Of a stretch of DNA of 24,810 nucleotides, positions 15,167 through 23,598 are shown piece after piece. The translations under genes and the position numbers were made by a program. Where the stretch lies: assembly GCA_013152625.1 (NCBI GenBank), contig JAADFY010000056.1, forward strand, positions 377-25,186, read 5' to 3'. The DNA is from Alphaproteobacteria bacterium (GTDB taxonomy: Bacteria > Pseudomonadota > Alphaproteobacteria > Rhizobiales > Devosiaceae). The stretch's first letter is position 1. Each line of letters starts with the position of its first letter. The notes beneath the pieces are model-generated. The model ran no database searches. It worked only from the letters and a program-made list of their open reading frames with translations, and was not told where the DNA came from.

Positions 15167-16182
15167 GTCACAACCACCGGATGTAAGCAGGCCACCCGGC
15201 GGGTGGTGCCAATGTCGACAAAAGACGGTCGTTTGCCGGAGCAGCTGTCATCGCAATGATCACAGCGCGCCTCGAACCGGCAGCCCGATACAAACTCCTG
15301 CGGCGGCGGGGCGGTACCGTCGATGGCGCTCAGCCGGTCAACCTTGCGATCCACCCGCGGCAATGAGTTGAGCAGGCCCTTTGTGTAATGGTGCAAGGGC
15401 GTATCAAACAGTTCCAGCACCGGGGCTTCCTCGACCACGCGCCCCGCATACATCACCGCAACATCGTCTGCCGCTTCCGCGATCACCCCCAGATCATGGG
15501 TGATCAGAATCAGCGCCATATTGAGTTCTTTTTTCAGTTCCGACAGCAATTCAAGGATTTGCGCCTGAATGGTCACATCCAGGGCGGTGGTAGGTTCATC
15601 GGCGATCAGAAGTTTCGGCTCGCAGGCAATCGCCATTGCGATCATTGCCCGCTGGCTCATGCCCCCCGAAAACTGGTGCGGGTATTCCCCAAACCGGGTT
15701 TTTGAATTGGGAATGCCAACCAGATCCAGCAACTCGATGGTGCGTTTCTTCGCCTTGTCGCGGGTCAGGCCCTGATGCAGGAACAAAGACTCCGATATTT
15801 GCCAGCCGATGGTGCGCACCGGGTTCAGCGACACCATCGGGTCCTGAAATACCATCGCCACCTCGCAGCCGCGAAGTTTGGACATCTCGGCCTCGTCGAT
15901 GGTCAACAGATCGCGGCCATTGAACATGACCTCGCCGCTGGTCACCCGTCCGCGCGCGGCCAACAGGCCAAGCGCTGCCAGGCAGGTGACACTCTTGCCG
16001 CTGCCGCTTTCGCCCACCAGGCCGAGCGTCCGCCCGGCGCTGACCGTCAGGCTCACCTGATCGACAACCTCAACCGTGCCTTCCGGCATATCAAAAACCA
16101 CCGAAAGATCGCGCACCTCCAGCAACGGAGTTTCGCGCGCCGCGTCGGGTTTGCCTGCGAGTGGGGTTGCCGGACCGCTCAT
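15163..16182 (-). CDS. Peptide-type ABC transporter ATP-binding protein (OppD/DppD-like)
   Basis: This is the first ATPase of the importer, 339 aa. Walker A is GESGSGKS (57-64), the Q-loop lies in VFQDPMVSLNP, the signature is FSGGMSQR (171-178), Walker B is LLIADE (191-196), and the switch histidine is His229. The C-terminal oligopeptide-transporter domain has a cysteine cluster (CRFEARCDHCDDSC and ACLH). It overlaps the preceding permease stop and the following ATPase start by 4 nt each, so subunit stoichiometry is probably set by coupling. A 20-residue N-terminal tail precedes the domain. Confidence 0.95.
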   Translation of the reverse strand: MSGPATPLAGKPDAARETPLLEVRDLSVVFDMPEGTVEVVDQVSLTVSAGRTLGLVGESGSGKSVTCLAALGLLAARGRVTSGEVMFNGRDLLTIDEAEMSKLRGCEVAMVFQDPMVSLNPVRTIGWQISESLFLHQGLTRDKAKKRTIELLDLVGIPNSKTRFGEYPHQFSGGMSQRAMIAMAIACEPKLLIADEPTTALDVTIQAQILELLSELKKELNMALILITHDLGVIAEAADDVAVMYAGRVVEEAPVLELFDTPLHHYTKGLLNSLPRVDRKVDRLSAIDGTAPPPQEFVSGCRFEARCDHCDDSCSGKRPSFVDIGTTRRVACLHPVVVT

Positions 16183-17081
16183 TTCAGGGTCGGGTCCAGC
16201 CGGTCGCGCAGCCAGTCGCCGACAATGGCAATCGACAGGGTCAGAAAGAAAATGACCATGCCTGGCGCCACCGCGATCCAGGGCGCCAGGATCAGATAGT
16301 CGCGCCCTACACCCAGGATCTGGCCCAGGCTGGTCAGCGGCGGCTGCACCCCGAGGCCAAGAAAACTCAGCGTGGATTCCAGCAAGATTACCCCCGGCAG
16401 ATTGATGGTGGCCTGCACGATCAGGGTGCCCATGATATTGGGCAGAACGTGACGGCTGTAAATCTTGAAATGGCCCAGCCCCAGCGAGCGCACCGCCAGC
16501 ACATAATCCCTTTGATTGGCCGACAAAACCATCGAACGCGCCAGACGTGCGTATCGTTCCCAGCCATCGATACCGACGACAATGATCAAAATGGTCAGGC
16601 TGTTGCCGACAAAAGCGAGCACCGCGAGGGCAAAGATGATGAACGGCAGGGAAACCTGCACATCCACCAGCATCATCAAGATCTCCTCGACCCAGCCGCG
16701 GAAATGGGCCGCAACAATGCCCAGAAAACTGCCCAGCACCGCGCCGATTGCCGTGCCGATCACGCCGATCAGCACGCTTAGCTGCACCCCCTTGATCAAC
16801 CGGCTGAGAACATCCCGTCCCAGGTCATCGGTGCCCAGAATATGCTCCCAGGTACCGCCCATGAAAACCGGCGGCTGCAACTGGTTGAACAGATCGGTCT
16901 GAGTATGCGGATAGGGCTGAAAGGTAAATCCGAACAACGCGACAAACAGGACAAAGACGATATAGACCATCGCCGCGATCACCAGCCACTCACCGGCCAG
17001 GCCCCAGCGTTTGATCAGCGAAAGCCGCCGCGCCGGAGCCACCTTGCCGGATGTGTCCGGGTCTGCGTGCTGCGAACTCAT
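16179..17081 (-). CDS. Peptide-type ABC transporter permease (OppC/DppC-like)
   Basis: This inner-membrane permease subunit is of about 300 aa with one N-terminal membrane helix, the OppC-N-type segment HILGTDDLGRDVLSRLIKG, then five further helices. The cytoplasmic EAA-type loop reads RDYVLAVRSLGLGHFKIYSRHVLPN and contacts the ATPases. ATG 17081 was chosen because GAGG lies 8 nt upstream and it follows the preceding stop by 10 nt; the frame runs back to 17129 but would overlap the other permease. The 4-nt overlap with the OppD-like gene supports one operon. Confidence 0.94.
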   Translation of the reverse strand: MSSQHADPDTSGKVAPARRLSLIKRWGLAGEWLVIAAMVYIVFVLFVALFGFTFQPYPHTQTDLFNQLQPPVFMGGTWEHILGTDDLGRDVLSRLIKGVQLSVLIGVIGTAIGAVLGSFLGIVAAHFRGWVEEILMMLVDVQVSLPFIIFALAVLAFVGNSLTILIIVVGIDGWERYARLARSMVLSANQRDYVLAVRSLGLGHFKIYSRHVLPNIMGTLIVQATINLPGVILLESTLSFLGLGVQPPLTSLGQILGVGRDYLILAPWIAVAPGMVIFFLTLSIAIVGDWLRDRLDPTLK

Positions 17082-17091
17082 GTGCCAGGCC

Positions 17092-18021
17092 TCATTTTGA
17101 GCCACCGGTAACACTGATCCTGGGATCAAGAACGCCGTAAAGAATATCCACCAGCAAATTGGCCACGATCACGGTCGACGCCACCATCAGAATAAACAGC
17201 TGCACCACCGCAAAATCGCGCACCCCAACCGCGGTGATGAACAGGCGCCCGGCGCCGGGCCAGGAAAAAACAGTCTCGATCACCACCGAGCCGCCAATCA
17301 GCCACCCGAGCTGAAAACCGATCACCGTCACCGTCGGAATAGCGGCATTGGGCAGGGCATGCCATGCAATCTGGCGAAACTTCGGCGCCCCCTTGGCCTG
17401 GGCGGTGCGCATATAGGATTGGCGCAGAACTTCCAGCATTGCCGAGCGGGTAAACCGCGCGATTGAGCCTGCCAGCGTCAGTCCCAGCGTAACCGCCGGC
17501 AGGATCAGGTGTTGCCAGGTGCTGGCCCCCGCCGTGGGCAGCCAGCGCAAGTGCAGTGAAAAAAACAGGATCAGCAGCAGCGCCAGAAAATAGCTGGGCA
17601 TCGAAAACGAGGCCACCGCCGCCGTCATGATGCCCCGGTCCCAGAGCGTTCCGTGTTTCAAGGCGGCCAGCGCCCCGAGCAGAACGCCTGCAACAACGCT
17701 GACGCTAAAGGTTGTGCCGCCAAGCAATAAGGTCTTGGGCAGCCGCTCCATGACGATATCCCACGCCTGCCTGCCGTCGAAAAACGAAGTCCCGAAATCG
17801 CCGCGGAATATATCGCCGACATAGATCAGGTATTGCTGCCACATTGATTTGTCGATGCCCCACTTCACCCGGAAAACATCCAGCGTGGCTTCGGGCGTGC
17901 CCAGCGAAAATACGCTCAAAAGCGGGTCGCCCGATGCGCGCAGCACAAAAAACACCGCCGTCACCACGATCCACAGGGTGAACACACTTCGCAGAATTTT
18001 GATGAGGATATATCGGGTCAA
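17092..18021 (-). CDS. Peptide-type ABC transporter permease (OppB/DppB-like)
   Basis: This is the partner permease, 309 aa. It opens with the typical MTRYILIKILRSVFTLWIV helix, followed by the GDPLLS segment, the periplasmic region KWGIDKSMWQQYLIYVGDI and five more helices. The EAA-type loop is SYMRTAQAKGAPKFRQIAWHALPNA. The start is TTG; GGGAG and GGAAG are upstream, but no ATG fits. It is separated from the solute-binding gene by about 100 bp containing a strong stem-loop, so expression below the binding protein may be reduced. Confidence 0.94.
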   Translation of the reverse strand: MTRYILIKILRSVFTLWIVVTAVFFVLRASGDPLLSVFSLGTPEATLDVFRVKWGIDKSMWQQYLIYVGDIFRGDFGTSFFDGRQAWDIVMERLPKTLLLGGTTFSVSVVAGVLLGALAALKHGTLWDRGIMTAAVASFSMPSYFLALLLILFFSLHLRWLPTAGASTWQHLILPAVTLGLTLAGSIARFTRSAMLEVLRQSYMRTAQAKGAPKFRQIAWHALPNAAIPTVTVIGFQLGWLIGGSVVIETVFSWPGAGRLFITAVGVRDFAVVQLFILMVASTVIVANLLVDILYGVLDPRISVTGGSK

Positions 18022-18067
18022 CTTCCGACGCTCCCTTCAGGGAAACCACGCGCTTTTAAGAATCTGC

Positions 18068-18100
18068 GGTCGGGCCGAAGGCATTGCCATCGGCCCGACC
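18068..18100 (-). promoter_or_regulatory. Perfect 11-bp stem-loop between binding protein and permease genes
   Basis: GGTCGGGCCGA (18068-18078) and TCGGCCCGACC (18090-18100) are exact inverted copies around an 11-nt loop that can itself pair GGC/GCC. In the transcribed direction no T-run follows directly, so it is less likely a full intrinsic terminator than an attenuator or an mRNA 3'-end stabiliser that keeps the binding-protein message abundant. Confidence 0.7.
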
Positions 18101-18119
18101 CGTTTCATGTCAGCGTCGA

Positions 18120-19724
18120 TTAGCCATTGTCTTCGACGTTGTTGGCACGGAAGTCCATCCAGAAGAACGTGTAAGGCGTCCAGTCCAGGTCCTTGCGCAC
18201 GCCATAGGCTTCAACCGGGCGATATAGCAGGATTGATGGCACTTCATCGTCCCAAATGTCCAGCAGTGAATTGTATGCTGCAGCGCGTGTCTCAAAGTCC
18301 GAGCCCTGCTCGATGGCAGTGCCAAACGCTTGGACGTTATCCGGAACAACGCCCTTTTCAGGCCAGTCATTCAGACGGTGTCCGCCTTCGCGACCCCAGC
18401 TGAACCACAAGCCACCACCGGGATCAGTCATCCACATGTTGTCAGAACTGGCGTAACCGTCGTTGTCCTCACCCATCTGGCCCCAGTTTTCGACAAACTC
18501 GACCCGGACATTCAGACCGACTTCTTTCCACATTTCAAGCCCGACTGCCATCGCCCGGTCCATGTTGACATACCAGCCACTGACAACGCGAAGGTGAATT
18601 TCTTCACCGTTGTAACCGGCTTCAGCCATCAGCGCCTTTGCGCCTTCAGGATCAAATGGCAGAGCGGGACGGTTTTGGTAATATTCACCATAACCCGGGA
18701 AATCATAGGTTCCCGCTACTGTCAGGCCGTTCCAGATTTTGTCAGCCATCAATTCCCGGTCCAGCGACAGTGCCATCGCCTTGCGGATGCGGATCCGCTT
18801 GTCGGCGGCCACATTACCCTCTCTCGACTGACGGAAGGTGATCATGTGCACGTTCTCAACGGCAACCGAACGGATTTCCGTGGCGTCGTCATTGTCGATC
18901 GGCCCGGTCTGATTGGGCGGCAAGGACGTGACAATGTCGTATTCACCGGTCAGAAGGCCGGCAATCCGAGACGAGGTTTCGGGAACCTCAAGGAAGGTGA
19001 TGCTGTTCAGTGGCGGTTTCTCGCCCCAGTAGTCATCAAACGCCTCAAGCCTGATGGATTCACCGGTCACACGGCCAGCCCATTTATACGGGCCAGTCCC
19101 GATGGGCTCACGGCCAAAGCCATCTTTACCGACACTCTCGTAGTAAGCCTGCGGATAGATATTGCCCATCGCTGTCGCCATGCGCGCCAGCAATGCCGGA
19201 TCGGGGTTTTTGGTGGTGACCCGAACGATCTTGTCATCGACGGCCACCACACTGGCAATCGTGCCTGAGGCCGCAAACGGCTCGGTGCCCTCGCCGTAGG
19301 TGTTGTTGATCGAGAACGCCACGTCCTGGGTGGTCATTGTGGTGCCGTCGTGGAACTTGACGCCTTCACGAATGGTAAAATCCCATTCGGTGGGTGTGAC
19401 CTGCTCCCACGATGTTGCCAGACCGGGCACAAGTTCTATCCCGCTGCCGTCGGGATTGGACAGAAAGTCACGCCATACCAGCCTGTCGTAGATCGAATAA
19501 ATGACGCGCGCACCAAAATTGTTGGTCGCTGTCGGACCGTGCGACGCCCAGGTTCCCGGCATCGCGATTCTAAGGTTGGTACGGCCATCCTGTTCGGCAA
19601 TGGCAGCCCCGGCCCCAAACGAAACGGAAAGCGTTGCCGCCACCATCAGCGCCTTGGCTGATCTGAGCAGACCACTGCCTGGTCCACTGGCCGCTCCATG
19701 CGGTCGTATTCTGGTTGTTGTCAT
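18120..19724 (-). CDS. ABC transporter solute-binding protein, family 5 (peptide type)
   Basis: This periplasmic binding protein is of the Dpp/Opp (SBP_bac_5) family, 534 aa. The signal peptide is ALMVAATLSVSFGAGAAIA with cleavage before EQDG; there is no lipobox. Family segments are LVPGLATSWEQVTPTEWDFTIREGVKFHDG, IGTGPYKWAGR and the KAMALSLDRELMADKIWNG region. Such proteins bind di- or oligopeptides, but relatives also bind nickel, glutathione, sugars or opines, so the ligand is open. ATG 19724 has an excellent GGGAGGAAG 7 nt upstream; the frame extends further without signal-like sequence. It is first in the transport operon. Confidence 0.93.
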   Translation of the reverse strand: MTTTRIRPHGAASGPGSGLLRSAKALMVAATLSVSFGAGAAIAEQDGRTNLRIAMPGTWASHGPTATNNFGARVIYSIYDRLVWRDFLSNPDGSGIELVPGLATSWEQVTPTEWDFTIREGVKFHDGTTMTTQDVAFSINNTYGEGTEPFAASGTIASVVAVDDKIVRVTTKNPDPALLARMATAMGNIYPQAYYESVGKDGFGREPIGTGPYKWAGRVTGESIRLEAFDDYWGEKPPLNSITFLEVPETSSRIAGLLTGEYDIVTSLPPNQTGPIDNDDATEIRSVAVENVHMITFRQSREGNVAADKRIRIRKAMALSLDRELMADKIWNGLTVAGTYDFPGYGEYYQNRPALPFDPEGAKALMAEAGYNGEEIHLRVVSGWYVNMDRAMAVGLEMWKEVGLNVRVEFVENWGQMGEDNDGYASSDNMWMTDPGGGLWFSWGREGGHRLNDWPEKGVVPDNVQAFGTAIEQGSDFETRAAAYNSLLDIWDDEVPSILLYRPVEAYGVRKDLDWTPYTFFWMDFRANNVEDNG

Positions 19725-20065
19725 TTTACTTCCTCCCAAGATATTTAATGCCCCGTTTACAATGGCGCTTCGCAGGCACGGCTGCGACCATTGAAGCCCG
19801 GGACAAAAAGGCGCAGAATTGCGTGCCCGAGTTGGCCAATACGGCCAGCGCGGCATTTGTTGCCAAGCAAGTGTCAGGATTCAAAAAAATCCCCAATTCT
19901 GTTCTGCCGCCAACCTTGGAAGCCAACATCCGAGGTGTCCAATATCAATATCGATACTGACTATGCAAGAAACGCATGGTTCTGTTTGCCTATACCGAAC
20001 AGTTATCAGAATATGGTCCATGGAATGAGACCGGCAGACTTGAACTGTTGACGCTCATCGCGCCG
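19725..20065 (-). promoter_or_regulatory. Intergenic region likely holding the transport-operon promoter
   Basis: A 341-bp gap between the LysR stop and the binding-protein start, both on the minus strand. It contains an AT-rich island with a small dyad TATC-N6-GATA (19943-19956) and a weak minus-strand TTGCAT, but no promoter I can assign with confidence. A small open frame (19726-19929, minus) ends just before the start codon and is judged not a gene. Confidence 0.35.
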
Positions 20066-21007
20066 CTAGTCTGACGCGGTTTGACCGGCTTCGGACGAGC
20101 GCGCCTGTTGTTGCAGCAAGATATTCCAGAACTTTTCCACCCTGGGTTCGCTGTATTTCAAACAACGGTAGATCGTGATATCGACCAGAATGTCATCTTT
20201 TGGCTCAGCCGCCCGGACCAGCCTGCCGCTGGCAAGATCGTCAACAATATGGGCACTCGGAATCCAGGCCAGACCAAACCCCTCAATCGCCATCGCTTTT
20301 AATGTCGACGCAATCGAAGATTCGTAAACAGACACAAAGTTGTGATTGCCATACCTGCTTTCCATATGGCGCCGGACCGGCGACGGGGTCCGTTCGGACA
20401 GGGTATGAAGACTGGGGATATTACCGTTTGGCTCACCAGGCAACCACCAGCTCGGGGTTCCGTCGCTTTTTGGGCTTACCACCGGGACCAGCGATTCCGC
20501 ACCCAGCTTAAGCGAGGCGAATACCAACTCGTCCTCATTCAGTTTATGGGCCGGGTCTTCGTAACAGATAAAAAAGTCCAGGGTATTTTTTTCCAGAACG
20601 GCAAAATAGTCTTCGACTTTATCAAATTCGGTTTTGACAACAAACTGACTGCTATCACTTAACGAGCGCAGACTTTTCAGCCAGCCGGGAATAAAAATCT
20701 GGGCCAGGGAGCTGAACGTCGCAAAGCACAAACGCTCCTCTTCTTCCAGAACCTGCGATTGAACTTCCGCCAGGGCCGCCCCGGCCAGATCAACAATCTC
20801 CTGCGCTGCGGGAAGAAACAGCTTTCCAGCCTTGGTAAGGTGTGAAGGCCGACTGTTCCGGTCGATCAAAGGCGCGCCGACCCAGACCTCCAGCGCTTGT
20901 ATGCGGCGGCTGAATGCAGGCTGCGAGACCCCGCGCAACTCCGCCGCGTTCTGAAAGTTTCCCTCGGCACTCAACACCAGGAAATCATGTAGCCATTTGA
21001 TTTCCAT
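20066..21007 (-). CDS. LysR-family transcriptional regulator (HypT/YjiE-like)
   Basis: This 313-aa LysR regulator has the N-terminal winged helix at residues 1-60 (EIKWLHDFLVLSAEGNFQNAA, then VSQPAFSRRIQALE), followed by a substrate-binding-like domain from ~90. The start IKWLHDFL with FSRRIQALE recalls E. coli HypT/YjiE (IETKWLYDFL), a relative that responds to hypochlorite, but this may only reflect the HTH subgroup. ATG 21007 has AAGGTGG 7 nt upstream. It lies between tdh and the transport operon on the same strand, so the operon it regulates could be either; the effector is unknown. Confidence 0.9.
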   Translation of the reverse strand: MEIKWLHDFLVLSAEGNFQNAAELRGVSQPAFSRRIQALEVWVGAPLIDRNSRPSHLTKAGKLFLPAAQEIVDLAGAALAEVQSQVLEEEERLCFATFSSLAQIFIPGWLKSLRSLSDSSQFVVKTEFDKVEDYFAVLEKNTLDFFICYEDPAHKLNEDELVFASLKLGAESLVPVVSPKSDGTPSWWLPGEPNGNIPSLHTLSERTPSPVRRHMESRYGNHNFVSVYESSIASTLKAMAIEGFGLAWIPSAHIVDDLASGRLVRAAEPKDDILVDITIYRCLKYSEPRVEKFWNILLQQQARSSEAGQTASD

Positions 21008-21107
21008 TCGCTACGCCCACCTTTCTCAATTTGACATTTCTTTACAAGCGCCGGTTCCTGTCTGAACGATCCGGAGCGGCCCTGAACATGGGTTACACTC
21101 CGTCAGA

Positions 21108-21129
21108 TTTATACAATGCCATTTTGGCA
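21108..21129 (-). promoter_or_regulatory. Candidate LysR-type box and -10 upstream of the LysR gene
   Basis: TGCCATTTTGGCA (21117-21129) is a perfect dyad with the T-N11-A form of LysR-type operators. On the minus strand TATAAA (21108-21113) follows it as a plausible -10. The site is about 110 bp before the LysR start and would overlap the -35 region, which fits autoregulation. No matching site was identified elsewhere. Confidence 0.4.
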
Positions 21130-21254
21130 GAATAATCCAGCCAAACGATCAACCGGACGCCAACCAAGACCCAATGACCGAAGGGGGATTGTTGGCTGGT
21201 TCATACCCAACCGTGGGGCGCTCACCATCCATCATCGCCCCCGGTGCCGATATT

Positions 21255-22313
21255 TCACGATGCCGAACTACCGCTCCAGTCCAGCACCACCTTGCCGCTG
21301 GAACCCGATTTCATCGCTGCAAACCCGGCTTCGAAATCATCGACGCTGAAACGGTGGGTAATAACGGCGCTGACATCCAGACCGTTTTGCACCATGGCCA
21401 GCATCTTGTACCAGGTCTCGAATATCTCACGCCCGTAGACGCCCTTGATGGTGATCGATTTAAGCACGATGGAGGACCAGTCCACGGCCGATTTTCCCGG
21501 CGGGATGCCCAGCATCGCAATACGCCCGCCCATGACCATGGCCCCGATCATCTGGTCCAGCGCGATCTGCGAGCCGCTCATTTCCAGCCCCACATCAAAA
21601 CCCTCGACCAGCCCCAGATCGGCGGAAACCTGGCTCAGATCATCTTTGGTGACATTAACGGCGGTAACATCGGCGACCCGGCGCGCCAGATCCAGCCGGA
21701 CAGGGTTGATATCGGTGATCACCACATGGCGGGCACCGATATGCTTGGCCACCGCTGCCGCCATGATGCCGATCGGCCCGGCGCCGGTGATCAGCACATC
21801 TTCCCCCACCAGATCAAATGACAGGGCGGTGTGCACCGCGTTGCCCAGCGGGTCCAGAATCGCGCCGATATCGTCGCTGATGTCGTCGGGCAGGGGCACC
21901 ACATTAAACGCGGGCAGGCGTAAGAACTCGGCAAACGCCCCCGGTTCATTGACACCGATCCCGCGGGTTTCCGGGTCCAGATGGAATTTTCCGGCCCGGC
22001 TGGCCCGGCTTTTGGTGCCAATCAAGTGCCCTTCGCCTGAAACCCGCTGGCCAATATGCAGATCGGTAACGTTTCGGCCCAGCTCAACGATCTGACCGGC
22101 GAACTCATGCCCGGTGATCAGCGGTACCGGCACGGTTTTGCGCGACCATTCATCCCAGTTCCAGATATGAATGTCGGTGCCGCAAATTCCGGTTTTGTTG
22201 ACCCTGATCAGCACATCATCGGCGCCGATGTCCGGTACCGGTTCACGCTGCATCCACAGCCCCTCGGCGGCGTGGGCCTTGACCAGCGCCTTCATGCCAT
22301 TGGGCCGCCCCAT
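21255..22313 (-). CDS. tdh: L-threonine 3-dehydrogenase, structural-zinc lobe lost
   Basis: This zinc-type medium-chain dehydrogenase oxidises threonine to 2-amino-3-oxobutyrate with NAD+. It is very close to E. coli Tdh: TGICGTDIHIWNWDEW with catalytic-zinc Cys44, GHE (His69, Glu70), HTALSFDLVGEDVL, the Rossmann motif GAGPIG (177-182), ITDIN, and IKGVYGREIFETWYKM. The four structural-zinc cysteines of E. coli Tdh (93, 96, 99, 107) are replaced here by Gly99, Ser102, Ser105 and Asp113. The start ATG 22313 overlaps the kbl stop as TGATG, with GGGAG 7 nt upstream, so it is translationally coupled to kbl. An internal ATG six codons later matches the E. coli start. Confidence 0.95.
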   Translation of the reverse strand: MGRPNGMKALVKAHAAEGLWMQREPVPDIGADDVLIRVNKTGICGTDIHIWNWDEWSRKTVPVPLITGHEFAGQIVELGRNVTDLHIGQRVSGEGHLIGTKSRASRAGKFHLDPETRGIGVNEPGAFAEFLRLPAFNVVPLPDDISDDIGAILDPLGNAVHTALSFDLVGEDVLITGAGPIGIMAAAVAKHIGARHVVITDINPVRLDLARRVADVTAVNVTKDDLSQVSADLGLVEGFDVGLEMSGSQIALDQMIGAMVMGGRIAMLGIPPGKSAVDWSSIVLKSITIKGVYGREIFETWYKMLAMVQNGLDVSAVITHRFSVDDFEAGFAAMKSGSSGKVVLDWSGSSAS

Positions 22314-23512
22314 CAGATCACTCCCAGGGACTTGCCAACTTTTTCAAACGCCACCAGCGCGAATTCAAGGTCACTTCGGGTAAGGGCGGCGTTCATCTGG
22401 GTGCGGATACGTGCCGAGCCCTTAGGCACCACCGGAAAGAAAAACCCGGCCACGAACACGCCTTCGTCAAACAGTTTTCCCGCCATCTCCTGGGCCAGCT
22501 TTGCCTCCCCCAGCATCACCGGAACGATGGGGTGTTCACCGGGCACCAGATCAAAGCCCAGCGCCGTCAGCCCGGCACGCCAGAAGGTCGTGTTTTCAAA
22601 CAGCGCGGTGCGCAGGTTGTCGCTTTGCTCAACCAAATCAATGGCCTCCAGAGCGGCGGCCACAATCGAGGGCGGCAATGAATTTGAAAACAGATAAGGC
22701 CGCGCCCGTTGTCGCAACAGGTCAATCACCGGCTGCGGCCCGGCGATAAATCCCCCGATCGCCCCGCCCAGGGCCTTGCCCAGCGTGCCGGTCACAATAT
22801 CGACCCCGTCAACCACATCAAAATGGGCGGGTGTGCCCCGCCCCTGGGGCCCCATGAAACCCGTGGCATGGCAGTCGTCGACCATGACGATTGCGTCGTA
22901 CCGTTCAGCCAGTGCAGTGATCTCGGGCAGCTTGGCCAGATGCCCGTCCATGGAGAACACACCATCGGTGGCAATCATGATAAAACGCGCCCCGGCCGCC
23001 TTCGCCTCCGTCAGCCGCGCCTCCAGATCGGCCATATCGGAATTGGCATAGCGATAGCGTTGCGCCTTGCATAACCGGATACCATCGATAATCGAGGCAT
23101 GGTTGAGCGCATCCGAAATGTCTTCCCGGGTAAGCAGCGGCTCAAACAGCCCGCCATTGGCGTCAAAACATGCCGCGAACAAAATGGCGTCGTCCTTGCC
23201 CAGATACCCGGCCAGACGGTTCTCGAGTTTGCGGTGCTGATCCTGGGTGCCGCAAATAAAGCGCACGCTGGCCATGCCGAAGCCGTGTGTGTCAAGCGCC
23301 CCTTTGGCCGCCGAAATCAGCCGTGGGTGATCGGCCAGTCCAAGGTAATTGTTTGCGCACAGGTTAACCACGCGCTCGTGCCGCCTGCCGCCATGCTGCA
23401 CATCGATCCGGCCAGCCTGCGCCGAAGTTATCTCGCGTTCGGTTTTATAAAGCCCGGAGGCTTCAATCTCGCGCAAACTATTTGAAACATGCTCTAGAAA
23501 GATTGTTGACAT
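22313..23512 (-). CDS. kbl: Glycine C-acetyltransferase (2-amino-3-ketobutyrate CoA ligase)
   Basis: This PLP enzyme of the alpha-oxoamine synthase family (399 aa) cleaves 2-amino-3-oxobutyrate with CoA to glycine and acetyl-CoA, the second step after Tdh. Visible segments are NLCANNYLGLADHP (substrate/PLP pocket), RFICGTQDQHRKLE, DGVFSMDG, VDDCHATGFMG and the Schiff-base Lys246 in TGTLGKALGGA. The length is that of the E. coli enzyme. ATG 23512 has AGGAG 7 nt upstream and a recognisable promoter before it. kbl precedes tdh as in many bacteria, and the TGATG junction couples the pair. Confidence 0.96.
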   Translation of the reverse strand: MSTIFLEHVSNSLREIEASGLYKTEREITSAQAGRIDVQHGGRRHERVVNLCANNYLGLADHPRLISAAKGALDTHGFGMASVRFICGTQDQHRKLENRLAGYLGKDDAILFAACFDANGGLFEPLLTREDISDALNHASIIDGIRLCKAQRYRYANSDMADLEARLTEAKAAGARFIMIATDGVFSMDGHLAKLPEITALAERYDAIVMVDDCHATGFMGPQGRGTPAHFDVVDGVDIVTGTLGKALGGAIGGFIAGPQPVIDLLRQRARPYLFSNSLPPSIVAAALEAIDLVEQSDNLRTALFENTTFWRAGLTALGFDLVPGEHPIVPVMLGEAKLAQEMAGKLFDEGVFVAGFFFPVVPKGSARIRTQMNAALTRSDLEFALVAFEKVGKSLGVI

Positions 23513-23536
23513 GGCACCACTCCTGATCCGGGGCCC

Positions 23537-23564
23537 ACTATTTCAACTTTAACGAGACTGTCAA
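23537..23564 (-). promoter_or_regulatory. Candidate sigma70-type promoter of kbl-tdh
   Basis: On the minus strand, TTGACA (23559-23564, perfect -35) is followed after 16 bp by AATAGT (23537-23542, four of six -10 positions). Transcription would start near 23530 and give a leader of about 18 nt containing the AGGAG site. The region lies between the XRE-cupin stop and kbl, so kbl-tdh need not depend on read-through. Confidence 0.5.
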
Positions 23565-23598
23565 TATATGGGAATGAAAATCCTTTATAGCGGATTTC

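Noticed and set aside
14186..15259. 357-aa plus-strand open frame opposite the ATPase genes
   Set aside because: It is antisense to a fully conserved ABC ATPase; its His/Gln/Arg-rich content is typical of a shadow frame.
18330..19268. 312-aa plus-strand open frame opposite the solute-binding protein
   Set aside because: It is the reverse complement of a well-conserved binding protein, with no motif of its own.
19726..19929. 67-aa minus-strand open frame ending just before the binding-protein start
   Set aside because: It has no ribosome site or recognisable sequence; its end overlaps the Shine-Dalgarno of the real gene. A leader peptide is not excluded, but nothing supports it.
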